A stretch of DNA of 40,287 bases from an uncultured Alphaproteobacteria bacterium (GCA_902541695.1 CACBRT010000009.1:1-40287); one strand, 5' to 3'. Positions 1 to 9,200 are shown, counted from the stretch's first letter. The notes: generated by a model not told the origin, from the sequence alone. Translations and numbers: made by a program.

Positions 1-2
1 TT

Positions 3-522
3 GATAAAAACAAAATCTTTTTTGATGGAAATTCCGAATTCCCTAAAATATCTAGGAAAAGTATAGAATTTAATAAACATTTTTTTAAATAAACATAAGA
101 TGTATATTTTCAGAATTTAAAGAAAGTTATTCTATTTGGATTGCTCTTGCAGAATTATTTATTTTTTAAAAGGTGGTATAGGTTTTTATCCAGGAACTTA
201 TGATTTAGAACTTTTTGGTGATATTGGTGAACTTAATAAAAACTTTCTCCCCAAAGACTTTTCAACTATTTTTCCAAAATAAATCTGGGCGTTGTTCTTA
301 TAATGAATAATACTTTGTGGTATGAATCTGGCAAAAATTCTTCAGGATTATATAACGTACTACTTGAAATAAATGTGAAGCTTATCAATGATATAATATG
401 AAAATACCAGTTTGTTTTTACAGAAAATCTAAATGGAAATACCTAGTAAAATAGAAAAATTATTTGTTAATACAAATACTCAAAGAATTCAAAGTCTTAT
501 GAAAGCTAAAAAGATAATCTAA
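3..522 (+). pseudogene. decayed coding stretch, possibly glycosyltransferase-like
   Basis: No intact gene is visible here, but several short frames read like protein. One (3-92) runs open from the window edge to a TAA. A frame with a W-I-A-L-A-E-L-F string ends near 170, and the neighbouring frame picks up at once with a G-G-I-G-F-Y-P-G string and runs to a TAA at about 280. Further frames follow at 303-401 and 433-522, the last coding 29 residues. This frame-hopping is what a gene with several indels looks like. The spacing of the G-rich string and the later L-P-K-D-F string faintly recalls the C-terminal part of TIGR04372-type putative glycosyltransferases, but that is a guess. The strand follows the readable pieces and the downstream carbamoyltransferase gene. 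Confidence 0.25.
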
Positions 523-709
523 AAAAAGAATATTTTATTTTTTTAAAATTAATTTATTTTGTTTTGAGAAAATCATACCATTAAATTAATTTCATATTAT
601 TAATTAGATTAATTTGATTATACTTAAATTCTTAAGTCAAAAGTATCTTTTTCAGTGGTATATTTCTTGCAAAGTTATTTTGTTTAATAATTACATTTCA
701 GAATATTAA

Positions 710-2617
710 ATGAAAATATTATCTCTTAACTTTGGTCATGATGCTTCTATTTGTTTTTTTAATGAAGGAATTCTGATTGAATTTAATGAATTAGAAAGAG
801 AAACTAGGTTAAAACATCAACTTGGGATAACTTCTAAAAATATCACCGACTTCCTAAATAGGATAAATATAAAATTTGAAGAGGTTGATATAGTTGCAGT
901 GAGTGGAACCCAAGCCTGGGGATTATTTCATTCAAAAGACATTGAAATAGAATATAATTTTAAGAATGTTCATAAAAAATTTGATTTATATTTTCCAACT
1001 TGGAAAGATAATAATAAAATATTTTACCCAGGTTTAAATGCATTATCTTCAATATACAAAAATCAAATTGATAGCAGACAACTTGTTTCTTCACATTCGC
1101 CAATAAGAAAATTTTGGGATACACCTTGTGCAGATAGTTTAAATTTAAGTGAAACTAGAATAAAAAATATATTTAATACTTATTCCAATAGTAACGATTT
1201 AAAGATTAAATACTATCAATCAAATTTCTTTGAGCCTCTTACAATTAAAATTAATGGTGAGTCAAAACCAGGTTTTTATGTTGATCACCACATTGCTCAT
1301 GCATATTATGCTGGATATTATGCCCTTGGTTCTTCTTTAGTAGCAACTTTGGATGGAGGAACTGACATATCTCCTTATATACCTGGTGGAGTATACTGGT
1401 TTGATAAAAACAAAGGAATATTACCTATTTCTTCTCACCGGTTACCGTTAGGAGCTATTTATGATAGTGTCGCATCTACTTTCAATTTAGATTGCGGAAA
1501 ACTTATGGGATTGTCTTCTTATGGTTGTCCTAACAATTTCATAAAATATACCTTTACAAAATTTAAAAAAATGTATGAAGAAGGTCAGCAAATTAATGAA
1601 GCATTTTTTTCTGAAGAAATCAAATTTGCGTCAGCGCATGAGGATAAATTAATAGATATAGGATCAGCAAATAAATTTGATTTTGATGTTGGTAATAGAG
1701 ATTTTGCCATTCAATGTGCTGCCAATGCGCAATATTTTGTACAAGAGATATATGTTGATTATATAGGAAAATTTTGTTCTACAATAAATCATGCTATTCC
1801 TAAATTAAAATCTGTGTACACCACTGGAGGATTTTCACTTAACTGTCCAACTAACACAAAATTAAATCAAAAATATCCAGGACTAAAATTTATTCCCTTA
1901 CCTGGTGTTGGAGATACTGGATTAAGTTTAGGAGCAGCTGTTTCACTTTGTTATTTCTTTGATATTAGATTACATCCTAAAATAAGTAATCCAGCATATC
2001 CTCCTTCTACATTTGATATAAATATAAAGAAAGACCATTTTAAAAAACTTCATAAAATCTCTGGTAATACAAAAATTATAAAAGAAATGCTATCAAACGA
2101 ATTATTAAAAGGAAGAATTGTTTGCAGACATAGTAAAAGGTCAGAAGTTGGTCCCAGAGCATTGGGAAGAAGATCAATCATTGCATGGGCTGGAAAAGAT
2201 GAAATTAGGGATATAATCAATTGTAAAAAGGGAAGAGAAAACTGGAGACCTCTAGCACCATTATGTATGGCTGAAGATTTTAATAATTTTTTTGTTGGAG
2301 ACCCAAATAGTTGTGAATTTATGCTTACTATTTCAAAAGTAATTTCAGAAGAAATTCCTGCAGTAACTCACGTTGATGGTACTGCAAGAGTTCAAATAAT
2401 AGATCTGAATTCTTATTATAATGATAAGGAGCTTTGTAGTATTATTGAAAATATTAGAAAGAAAAAACTACCACCAATCCTTATAAATACTTCATTTAAT
2501 TGTGCAGGAGAACCTATTGTAGAAACAGTAGAAGATGCAGCAAGATCTTTCTTAAAAATGGGCTTTGATTATCTTTGGACAGACGATGGTTTATATACTT
2601 TTTATGAAGTACAATAA
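710..2617 (+). CDS. NodU/CmcH-type carbamoyltransferase
   Basis: The 635-residue product matches the carbamoyltransferase family (NodU, CmcH, TobZ) in length and layout. These enzymes move a carbamoyl group from carbamoyl phosphate, through carbamoyl-adenylate, to a hydroxyl of a sugar or metabolite. The N-terminal Kae1-like domain opens with a nucleotide-binding strand followed by GHDAS (9-13). The metal-binding HHIAHA motif is at 193-198. The C-terminal carbamoyltransferase domain carries GPRALGRRS at 481-489 and a late NTSFN-x-x-GEP motif. It is probably cytosolic. The acceptor cannot be read from the sequence. The next gene on the same strand, 48 bases on, is an FkbM-type methyltransferase, which suggests decoration of a surface glycan or small metabolite. 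No strong Shine-Dalgarno precedes the ATG, and the upstream DNA is decayed. Confidence 0.9.
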   Translation: MKILSLNFGHDASICFFNEGILIEFNELERETRLKHQLGITSKNITDFLNRINIKFEEVDIVAVSGTQAWGLFHSKDIEIEYNFKNVHKKFDLYFPTWKDNNKIFYPGLNALSSIYKNQIDSRQLVSSHSPIRKFWDTPCADSLNLSETRIKNIFNTYSNSNDLKIKYYQSNFFEPLTIKINGESKPGFYVDHHIAHAYYAGYYALGSSLVATLDGGTDISPYIPGGVYWFDKNKGILPISSHRLPLGAIYDSVASTFNLDCGKLMGLSSYGCPNNFIKYTFTKFKKMYEEGQQINEAFFSEEIKFASAHEDKLIDIGSANKFDFDVGNRDFAIQCAANAQYFVQEIYVDYIGKFCSTINHAIPKLKSVYTTGGFSLNCPTNTKLNQKYPGLKFIPLPGVGDTGLSLGAAVSLCYFFDIRLHPKISNPAYPPSTFDINIKKDHFKKLHKISGNTKIIKEMLSNELLKGRIVCRHSKRSEVGPRALGRRSIIAWAGKDEIRDIINCKKGRENWRPLAPLCMAEDFNNFFVGDPNSCEFMLTISKVISEEIPAVTHVDGTARVQIIDLNSYYNDKELCSIIENIRKKKLPPILINTSFNCAGEPIVETVEDAARSFLKMGFDYLWTDDGLYTFYEVQ

Positions 2618-2665
2618 CTTTTTTACTAATCTAAAATTTTATTTTTTTGATAAAAGGAAAAATTA

Positions 2666-3475
2666 ATGAATAAGCAAATGATACCTAACTATAGCCAACT
2701 TTTATCCAATGGTTTTATGGTCAATAAAATGATTGAAAGTAAATTAGTTTTTCAATTTATTAAAAATTTTAAAAATAAATTTATTCCTGTTGATCTTATA
2801 CGTATAGGTAGTGAACATGATGGTGGTTATTTAGTTCCAAATTTTATGCATCAAATAAGTCGTTGTTTCAGTCCTGGGGTAAGCAATATTATTGATTTTG
2901 AAAAGCAATTATCTGATGATTTTGATATTAAAAGTCACTTACTTGATGCAAGTATTAACGAACTACCTTTTTTAAATAAAAATTTTATTTTTGAAAAAAA
3001 ATTTCTTGGAATAACTAATAATGATTTGATAATCACACTTAAAAATTGGATGAAAAATAACTCAGCAACTGAAGATAATGATTTATTATTGCAAATGGAT
3101 ATCGAAGGTAGTGAATATGAAATTTTAGTATTTGAAGCAATAGAAACCTTGAAAAGATTTAGTTGCATGGTTATTGAATTTCATTGTTTCGATAAATTAT
3201 TTGATCCTTATTTTTTTAAAATGGTCTCTGGTATATTTGAAAAAATTTACTCTGAATTTTCAATTTGTCATGTACATCCAAACAATTGTTGCGGTATTTT
3301 CTCATATGGAGGGGTAGATGTTCCCAGAGTATTTGAAGTTACATTTATCCGAAATGATAAAATTAAAGATGTTAAAATCAATGATATAATTCATTTACCA
3401 CACAAATATGATAGAGCAAATTTAGTTTATGAACCTAATATTCAAATGCCAATTGAGTGGTGGAAAAAAAATTAA
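2666..3475 (+). CDS. FkbM-like SAM-dependent methyltransferase
   Basis: A 269-residue soluble protein. IGSEHDGGY at 47-55 and SPGVSN at 69-74 are typical of the first half of FkbM-like proteins, and MDIEGSE at 144-150 is the hallmark strand-4 motif of FkbM methyltransferases. Members O-methylate sugars or polyketides using S-adenosylmethionine. The usual glycine-rich SAM loop is less obvious than in the second FkbM-type protein of this window (10831-11661), so binding is inferred from overall likeness. An AAAAGGAAAAA ribosome site precedes the ATG. It lies 48 bases after the carbamoyltransferase, probably in one transcript, which fits joint decoration of the same acceptor. Confidence 0.75.
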   Translation: MNKQMIPNYSQLLSNGFMVNKMIESKLVFQFIKNFKNKFIPVDLIRIGSEHDGGYLVPNFMHQISRCFSPGVSNIIDFEKQLSDDFDIKSHLLDASINELPFLNKNFIFEKKFLGITNNDLIITLKNWMKNNSATEDNDLLLQMDIEGSEYEILVFEAIETLKRFSCMVIEFHCFDKLFDPYFFKMVSGIFEKIYSEFSICHVHPNNCCGIFSYGGVDVPRVFEVTFIRNDKIKDVKINDIIHLPHKYDRANLVYEPNIQMPIEWWKKN

Positions 3476-3922
3476 AATTTAGATGTATTTTGAGAAGATC
3501 TTTTAAAATTTTTTCAATATTTCTAGTATACTATTCACTTTAAAATGGATGTGTATTTGCAAAGGTTTGTATAGTATTTTATAATAGGTTTTCAATTCTG
3601 ATCACTAAGAAATATATTTTTTCTAAAGAATTTTTTGCCCTTGGAAGTTAGATTTTTATTGAATTGGTTAAAAAAGAGTTTTTGTTTTAAATCTATTTAT
3701 TCTTTCCTCAGAAACATCTGTTATAATTTTAACAGTTAAAATCATAGTGGCTAATGTATCGTGTTATATATTTAAACCTGAGATTTTCAATTTTAAAAGG
3801 ACTTATTTTATCATTAAATATTTAAATTCATTTTAGTATACACTTTGATGATAATATAAAATAAAGAATACTTGAACAAATTAAAAAAAATTTAATAGAA
3901 TAATATTTGGGAGCTATTCATT
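3476..3922. other. 447-base AT-rich intergenic stretch
   Basis: I see no open frame with protein character on either strand. The last 60 bases hold a candidate promoter and ribosome site for the downstream dehydrogenase, listed separately. The rest is AT-rich with short A and T runs and no strong hairpin followed by a T-tract. Confidence 0.5.
3872..3913 (+). promoter_or_regulatory. candidate promoter and ribosome site of denD
   Basis: TTGAAC (3872-3877) and TAGAAT (3896-3901) are separated by 18 bases, a reasonable sigma-70 type pair. GGGAG at 3909-3913 is a good Shine-Dalgarno 9 bases before the ATG at 3923. The predicted transcript start would fall at about 3908, giving a very short leader. 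In DNA this AT-rich, chance matches are common. Confidence 0.4.
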
Positions 3923-4894
3923 ATGAAAATTTGTATAATTGGTGCTAATGGTATGGTGGGAAAAAAATTAGTTAAAAAAATGCTTTCATCTGATTTATAT
4001 AAAACAAAAATTAAACAAATTTGTCTTTTTGACATTAATTTTAACAAAAAAAATGATGAAACAAATTTAACATATATTAATGGAAATATAGCAGATATAA
4101 AACAAATTAAGAAAATAGCCTCTGAGCGGTTTGATATGATTTTTCATCTAGCTGCAATTGTTTCAGGTGAAGCAGAAGAAAATTTTGAAAAGGGGTGGAA
4201 TGTTAATTTATTTTCAATGTGGCATTTGCTTGAAGCATTAAGAAAAGAACATTTTAAAAGTTCCAAAAAGTATATTCCAAAATTAATTTTTACTTCATCA
4301 ATTGCTGTTTTTGGTGCTCCATTTCCAGAAAAGATAAATGATGAATTTCTTAGTTCTCCACAAACTAGTTATGGAGCGCAGAAAGCATCAGCAGAACTTT
4401 TAATCTCTGATTTCAGTAGAAAAGGATATATAAATGGTATGTCATTAAGACTTCCTACCATTTGTGTAAGGCCTGGTTTGCCAAATAAAGCTGCTTCAGG
4501 TTTTTTTTCAAATATTATTAGAGAGCCATTGAATGGTCAAAAGGCTTATTTACCTGTAGATAAATCGGTAAGGCATTGGCACGCATCACCTAGAGCTGCA
4601 ACAAGTTTCCTGATGCATGCAGCTCTTATGGATACGTCATTGTTAGAAAATAGAACATCATTGAACTTACCTGGTGTTAGTTGCACGGTAGAAGAACAAA
4701 TAGAAGCTTTAAGATCTGTAGCTGGACAAAAGGTAGTTGATTTAATTATTTTCAAAAAAGATGAAAATATTCAAAAAATGGTTTTAGGATGGCCAAAAGA
4801 CTTTTTTTCAAAAAAAGCATCAGAATTAGGATTTATAGCTGAAAAAAACTTTGAAGAAATTATTAAAATACATATCGAAGATGAATTGAAATAA
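3923..4894 (+). CDS. denD: D-erythronate dehydrogenase-like NAD(P)-dependent epimerase/dehydratase family protein
   Basis: A 323-residue extended short-chain dehydrogenase with GANGMVG at 7-13 for the dinucleotide and catalytic Tyr150 and Lys154 (SYGAQK), with Ser125/126 upstream. The stretch RLPTICVRPG followed by NKAASGFFS and IIREPL is characteristic of the DenD family, which oxidises D-erythronate to 2-oxo-tetronate. Across the convergent gap lies an OtnI-type isomerase, the next enzyme of the four-carbon acid route (DenD, OtnI, OtnK kinase, OtnC decarboxylase to dihydroxyacetone phosphate). OtnK and OtnC are not in this window. The substrate could be another aldonic acid or a nucleoside-diphosphate sugar, but the DenD-like motifs favour a sugar acid. 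A GGGAG site supports the start. Confidence 0.75.
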   Translation: MKICIIGANGMVGKKLVKKMLSSDLYKTKIKQICLFDINFNKKNDETNLTYINGNIADIKQIKKIASERFDMIFHLAAIVSGEAEENFEKGWNVNLFSMWHLLEALRKEHFKSSKKYIPKLIFTSSIAVFGAPFPEKINDEFLSSPQTSYGAQKASAELLISDFSRKGYINGMSLRLPTICVRPGLPNKAASGFFSNIIREPLNGQKAYLPVDKSVRHWHASPRAATSFLMHAALMDTSLLENRTSLNLPGVSCTVEEQIEALRSVAGQKVVDLIIFKKDENIQKMVLGWPKDFFSKKASELGFIAEKNFEEIIKIHIEDELK

Positions 4895-4967
4895 GCTTTT
4901 TGAAAATGATTCATTAACTTTTTTTAAAAAATAAAAAGTAAATCTAATCAAGAACATATTTAAATAT

Positions 4968-5786
4968 TTATTTAAAGTGTCTTATCCAATTAACACCATC
5001 TTTAACAAAACCAGTTTGAGGTTTATACTCAGCACCAACCCATAATGGTTTTTTAATTGCGTCATCATTTAAAATATCTTTTAAAAAATCAAATTCATAA
5101 TTACTAGGTTCATTTCTTTTAAATACGCTGGCAATTTGTATATGTCCAATATGTTTTTTTGCTTGTTGGAAATGTAATAAAAAATTACCTTTCAAATGGT
5201 GCACATGATAAAAATCAAACATAATCTTTAAGTTTGGAAGGTTAATTTCTAACAAGATTTCGATAGCTTGGTCTATAGTAGACAGGAAGTAATTTGGATG
5301 ATCCTTTGAGTTTAAAGGTTCAATCAATATATTTATTTTAAACTTATTTGCTAGTTTGCATGCATAACGAAGATTATCACAAAAAGTTTTTTTAGAGTAT
5401 TGACTTTGGATAATATTACCAGCCATTACATGAAGATTTTTAATACCAACATTAACCCCATAATCGATACTTTTTCTAATTTCAGATTTTGCTTTATCAA
5501 CATATTTAGGAAGAGCAGAAAAACCAAAAAACCCTTTTTTGAGATTTCCAGGATGTGTATTAATGCCAATAAGAGGTAACTGCGTTTTATTTAGAACATT
5601 TTGAACTTTTATGTAGGGTGTATCATAGGGCCAGTGACATTCTATTCCATCAAAGCCATCTTTTTTAGCTGCTTCTATTCTTTCCAGAAAGGGTTTTTCT
5701 TTATATAGAAAACCAAGATTAGCAGAGAATAGAATACTTTTTTTGTTTTTTGAATTAGAATTATTCAAATTATTACCCGCGTCCAA
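4968..5786 (-). CDS. otnI: 2-oxo-tetronate isomerase / hydroxypyruvate isomerase-type TIM-barrel protein
   Basis: A 272-residue TIM-barrel protein of the xylose isomerase-like/Hyi group. FSANLGFLY (20-28) followed by PFLERIEAA and GFDGIE is the family signature. Expected metal and base residues are visible: Glu156 (ILIEPLN), Asp191 (FDFYH), His215 (HIGHIQIA) and Glu253 (GAEYKP). OtnI converts 2-oxo-tetronate to 3-oxo-tetronate, and the nearby DenD-like gene supports that over hydroxypyruvate isomerisation. The frame starts with TTG at 5786 and overlaps the upstream SDR gene by 14 bases, so translation is probably coupled. A second TTG at 5768 is an alternative. The first 16 or so residues are Asn/Lys/Ser-rich and probably not part of the fold. 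Confidence 0.7.
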   Translation of the reverse strand: MDAGNNLNNSNSKNKKSILFSANLGFLYKEKPFLERIEAAKKDGFDGIECHWPYDTPYIKVQNVLNKTQLPLIGINTHPGNLKKGFFGFSALPKYVDKAKSEIRKSIDYGVNVGIKNLHVMAGNIIQSQYSKKTFCDNLRYACKLANKFKINILIEPLNSKDHPNYFLSTIDQAIEILLEINLPNLKIMFDFYHVHHLKGNFLLHFQQAKKHIGHIQIASVFKRNEPSNYEFDFLKDILNDDAIKKPLWVGAEYKPQTGFVKDGVNWIRHFK

Positions 5787-6534
5787 TTAACGGCATTTTA
5801 GTTGCCATTACTGTTACAAATTGAATATTTGCATCAAGTGGTAGAGCCGCCATTTGTTTTACAACTTTAACAACATTTTTTAGATCCATTGTAGGCTCTG
5901 GTTCAATTGAACCATTTGCTTGAGGTACACCACTTTTCATCGCTTTTGTCATATCAGTAGACGCATTTCCTATATCAATTTGTCCAACCGCAATATTATA
6001 TTTTCTACCATCTAGAGATGCTGATTTGGTTAATCCAGTAATTGCATGTTTTGTAGATGTGTAAGGAGACGAATTAGGTCGGGGCGATTGTGCTGATACT
6101 GATCCATTATTAATTATCCTACCTCCCATTGGATTTTGTGATTTCATAATTCTAAAAGCACCTTGGATACAGTAAAAAGAACCACTTAAGTTAGTAGCCA
6201 CTACTTTTTCCCAATCATGAATTTCAATATCTTCTAAAGAAATTGTACCTGGTACACCAGTTCCAGCGTTATTAAATAATAAATCTAGGCGTCCCATATT
6301 TTTTTCAATCCAGCTAAATCCTTCAAAAATGCTTTTGGGATTTGATACATCCATCATCAAGGGATATGCATTATTCCCTATATATTTGGCAGCCTCCTCA
6401 AGCTTTTTTATTTTACGTCCTGCCAAGATTACTAAATAGCCTTCAGTTGCGAGTGCTTTGGATACTGCTAGTCCTATACCTTTACTAGCACCTGTAATTA
6501 AGGCAATTTTTTTTGTAATAGTAGGAAATATCAT
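5773..6534 (-). CDS. short-chain dehydrogenase/reductase (SDR)
   Basis: A 253-residue classical SDR. TGASKGIG at 14-21 binds the dinucleotide, NNAG is at 88-91, and the catalytic set is Ser145, Tyr158 and Lys162 (YTSTK). It overlaps the isomerase gene by 14 bases, so the two are very probably co-transcribed and act on related compounds. With a DenD-like enzyme and an OtnI-like isomerase nearby, a sugar-acid or polyol substrate is likely, but SDR specificity cannot be read from sequence. AAGAG lies 6-7 bases upstream of the ATG. Confidence 0.85.
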   Translation of the reverse strand: MIFPTITKKIALITGASKGIGLAVSKALATEGYLVILAGRKIKKLEEAAKYIGNNAYPLMMDVSNPKSIFEGFSWIEKNMGRLDLLFNNAGTGVPGTISLEDIEIHDWEKVVATNLSGSFYCIQGAFRIMKSQNPMGGRIINNGSVSAQSPRPNSSPYTSTKHAITGLTKSASLDGRKYNIAVGQIDIGNASTDMTKAMKSGVPQANGSIEPEPTMDLKNVVKVVKQMAALPLDANIQFVTVMATKMPLIGRG

Positions 6535-6965
6535 TTTTAACTCTTATTTAAATTTTTTAATTTATAATTTTTAAGTTTTTTTATAAATTTATCACTTTTG
6601 ATTAATTATTTATTAATTAACCTAGTAGGAATTTTACCTTTATATATATCAAAAACTGATGCAATATCTGCTGCACTATAGTTTTGCATCTCAGGCCAAA
6701 ATCCTTTGATGCATTCAACTGAATTTTCAACATTTTCGTCAAATTCTCAATCGGTAAAAGAAACAAACATTTATTACTCCATATTTTATTTAAAGATGAT
6801 AAAAAGATATGATTTTTCAAATTTGTCAATATCTTACTTAACGGTACTAAAAGCTTAGCACCCTATTTTTTCAGAGTATTGAGAAATAAAAACAGAAAAA
6901 AAATTTATTTAGTAAATATATTGATTTAATGTTAATTTATAATCTAGGAATAATTATCAAATAAG
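6535..6965. other. 431-base gap holding only the interrupted small frame
   Basis: Apart from the small interrupted frame at 6606-6770 I see no further coding signal. The remainder (6771-6965) is AT-rich and should carry the promoter for the leftward SDR/isomerase pair, but no convincing -35/-10 pair stands out. Confidence 0.4.
6606..6770 (-). pseudogene. small reading frame interrupted by one in-frame TGA
   Basis: Read from an ATG at 6770 with GGAG 6 bases upstream, the frame gives seven residues (MFVSFTD), then TGA at 6747-6749, then 46 more codons ending in TAA at 6606-6608. The part after the stop looks like real protein: an acidic start, GFWPEMQNYS, then a helix-like stretch and KGKIPTRLINK. 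Its tail loosely resembles the last helix of D-2-hydroxyacid dehydrogenases, which would suit the sugar-acid genes beside it, but I cannot name the family. Normal TGA stops elsewhere (sdhC, sdhD) argue against TGA coding Trp genome-wide. Simplest reading: a TGG-to-TGA nonsense mutation in a small gene. It lies 71 bases upstream of the SDR gene on the same strand. Confidence 0.4.
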
Positions 6966-9200
6966 TTAATTAAAATCATTAGCTCCAATATTATCTTCTA
7001 ACCAATTAGCTTTTCTTACATAAGCTATCATTCCCATAATATGTGGATCTAAATTTATAGTAATATTTTCATTTAAATCTAAATTCATATTAATTTCATT
7101 TATAGTTAAGGGGTATTTTTTTGGGAACGTAACCTTTTCTTTTAATACTATTTTAAAGCCTATGGTTTGAAATATTTCTAATAAAAAGCTATAATTATAT
7201 AATACCTGTCTCATATTTTTTTTATTATCTTTTTTATTTAGAAAATTTACCATTTCTTTTTCAATTACATCCAATGTATTATTTGTTTTACAATTTTTGT
7301 TAGATGTTTTTTTAAATTCTAATTTATTAAAAATGTGGAAAAGATGTTCCCAAGGATGTTGATTAACAAAAACTCCTGTATCTTGTAAAATTTTATCATT
7401 TTTCCAACCAAATGCTCCCATAATAAATCTTGCAGAATGAAAAATAAGAATACCACTCAATTTCATTAAACCATAAATTGATATTAACTTATTAATTAAT
7501 TCATTAGTTTGGTTGCTATCATCGAATAAAATTATATAGTCATAGAATTTATACTTTGTTTTGAAGTAAGAATAATTTGCTAAATTATCACAAGAAATTT
7601 GATCACAAAATAAATTGTAAGCTTTTAAATATTCATAAGTTTTTTTAGAACCACCAATTAATAAAACACTTTTATTATAAAAATTAAATTTTTTGATATA
7701 ATTATCTTTTAAAAAAGATTTTTCATAAGTCTCAGTATTCTGATCATGAAAGTAAGGAATCTTGCCTATTTTTAAATCGGAAATTTTTAAATAATTAACT
7801 TTTTTAAAAATATTAAATTTATTTTTTGACCCTACTCTCTCATATCCTTTTGGCACAAGTTGTTTAAATTCATCTAAATTTATAATTAGATCATAACTCA
7901 ATTCATTTTTAAGATTATAAAAATTTAAATTTCTTGTAACTAGTATATTAACATCATTAAGAGAATAGGATTTTGCGAAATTTTTATGTTTAAAATTAAT
8001 AATATTATTCGATATATCGATATTCTCAGCACCTAAATTTTTTAGAAACTTTAATTGTTGCTTATCCAAATCATAGGTAGTTATTTTTGTGTTTGAACTT
8101 ATTCTAAAACATTCATTTATTGTTTGATAAAGGATAATATTGATATCAGTATCATTTCTTTTTAAATTTGGTTCATTAATGTTGTAATCATACATTTTTT
8201 CCACTTTAAGGTTGTTTAAAGCATTCCAAAATTGTTCATGAATAACTTCTTGTGAAAGTGTTTCCAGAAATTTTTTTTGAGCTTTCTGTGCTATTTTGTA
8301 TCTTAATTCGTCATCATTTAATAATTTTTTAATTAAACTATAAGCTTCATTCAAACTTGAAAAAGTTAAAAGTTCGTCATCAGAAAAAATTCTACTTTGT
8401 TGATTTTTAACAGATAGTTTATCAGAAATTAATACTCCACCTGCTGCCATTACATAACTAAATCGAGCATTAAAATCTCCATTTAATGTAATATTCAAAG
8501 TAGCAAAATATTTATTGTAAAAATCAAATACCTTATTATGAGCAACTCTAATATCATTAATCTCTAATTTTAGTTTTTTTAAATTGTGAATATAATGTGA
8601 CCTCTTGATGTGAAACTTTCCTGTCTGACCAACATGAAGTATCTTTTTTAAAGGCTGGGCATTAGGTGGAATTACTTTTACATTGGCAGTAATTCCACCT
8701 AATAAATAATGTTTTATGTTTCTTAGATTTCTAAATAAATCTACAGATCTTGCGTCACTGTGTAAAATAAAGTCATATTTTTCTTTTTTACAAAAGTCAA
8801 TCATTACTCTTACAGGGTTCATCATATGATGTGTGTCACCAGGGAGAAATACTTTTAAACCTTTAAATTTTTTTAGGTTATATAATCCGTTATAATATGC
8901 ATCAACCCAGCATATTAAGACATCAGGTTCAAAATTATTTTCTACAATTTCCAAAAGAGGCTCGAAATTTACAGGTCCTGTTGGAACTTTAATTTTACCA
9001 CAAACATGATTGTATTTTGATGAATCTAGATATGGCCCTATTACAAACATATTATCAGATATAGGTGGAATAGGGAAAAATTCTTCACTTGAACAAGTAT
9101 AGAAAACAATTTTTGTATTCTTTTTATTAAGTTTACTATTTATATTTTTTTCAAGATTAATATTTTTAAAATCGTACAATATCTTAATTTCTTTATTCAT
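6966..9200 (-). CDS. large protein: CgeB-like glycosyltransferase plus C-terminal methyltransferase-like region
   Basis: A 744-residue protein in two parts. Residues up to about 330 resemble CgeB/GT4-type glycosyltransferases: a Rossmann-like first half, then LNGDFNARFSYVMAAGGVL, the typical donor-binding end where the protein is locked to a nucleotide sugar, and a helical tail of the kind that closes such domains. From about 350 to 744 a second region contains SVLLIGG, DYIILFDD and LSGILIFHS segments, which recall a methyltransferase-like Rossmann fold with a weak or missing SAM loop. I infer a surface-glycan transferase with an attached modifying or structural domain. No signal peptide or membrane segment is visible, so it should be cytosolic. 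It is Asn/Lys/Ile-rich and stands alone with gaps on both sides. Confidence 0.6.
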   Translation of the reverse strand: MNKEIKILYDFKNINLEKNINSKLNKKNTKIVFYTCSSEEFFPIPPISDNMFVIGPYLDSSKYNHVCGKIKVPTGPVNFEPLLEIVENNFEPDVLICWVDAYYNGLYNLKKFKGLKVFLPGDTHHMMNPVRVMIDFCKKEKYDFILHSDARSVDLFRNLRNIKHYLLGGITANVKVIPPNAQPLKKILHVGQTGKFHIKRSHYIHNLKKLKLEINDIRVAHNKVFDFYNKYFATLNITLNGDFNARFSYVMAAGGVLISDKLSVKNQQSRIFSDDELLTFSSLNEAYSLIKKLLNDDELRYKIAQKAQKKFLETLSQEVIHEQFWNALNNLKVEKMYDYNINEPNLKRNDTDINIILYQTINECFRISSNTKITTYDLDKQQLKFLKNLGAENIDISNNIINFKHKNFAKSYSLNDVNILVTRNLNFYNLKNELSYDLIINLDEFKQLVPKGYERVGSKNKFNIFKKVNYLKISDLKIGKIPYFHDQNTETYEKSFLKDNYIKKFNFYNKSVLLIGGSKKTYEYLKAYNLFCDQISCDNLANYSYFKTKYKFYDYIILFDDSNQTNELINKLISIYGLMKLSGILIFHSARFIMGAFGWKNDKILQDTGVFVNQHPWEHLFHIFNKLEFKKTSNKNCKTNNTLDVIEKEMVNFLNKKDNKKNMRQVLYNYSFLLEIFQTIGFKIVLKEKVTFPKKYPLTINEINMNLDLNENITINLDPHIMGMIAYVRKANWLEDNIGANDFN

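Noticed and set aside
2935-3168. Antisense frame inside the FkbM-like gene, and many similar ones inside other genes
   Set aside because: These lie opposite well-supported genes, have no ribosome site and no family likeness.
4917-4939. Bidirectional terminator between denD and otnI
   Set aside because: ACTTTTT and AAAAAGT pair around a 9-base AT loop, but the stem is nearly all A-T and the signal is no stronger than the AT-rich background.
6606-6770. TGA read as tryptophan across the genome
   Set aside because: TGA ends sdhC, sdhD and other frames at the expected lengths, and tryptophan is coded by TGG in all other genes.
6617-6829. 70-codon open frame on the minus strand
   Set aside because: It overlaps the more protein-like small frame at 6606-6770 in another phase, has no ribosome site and an unnatural composition; the frame with the TGA reads better.
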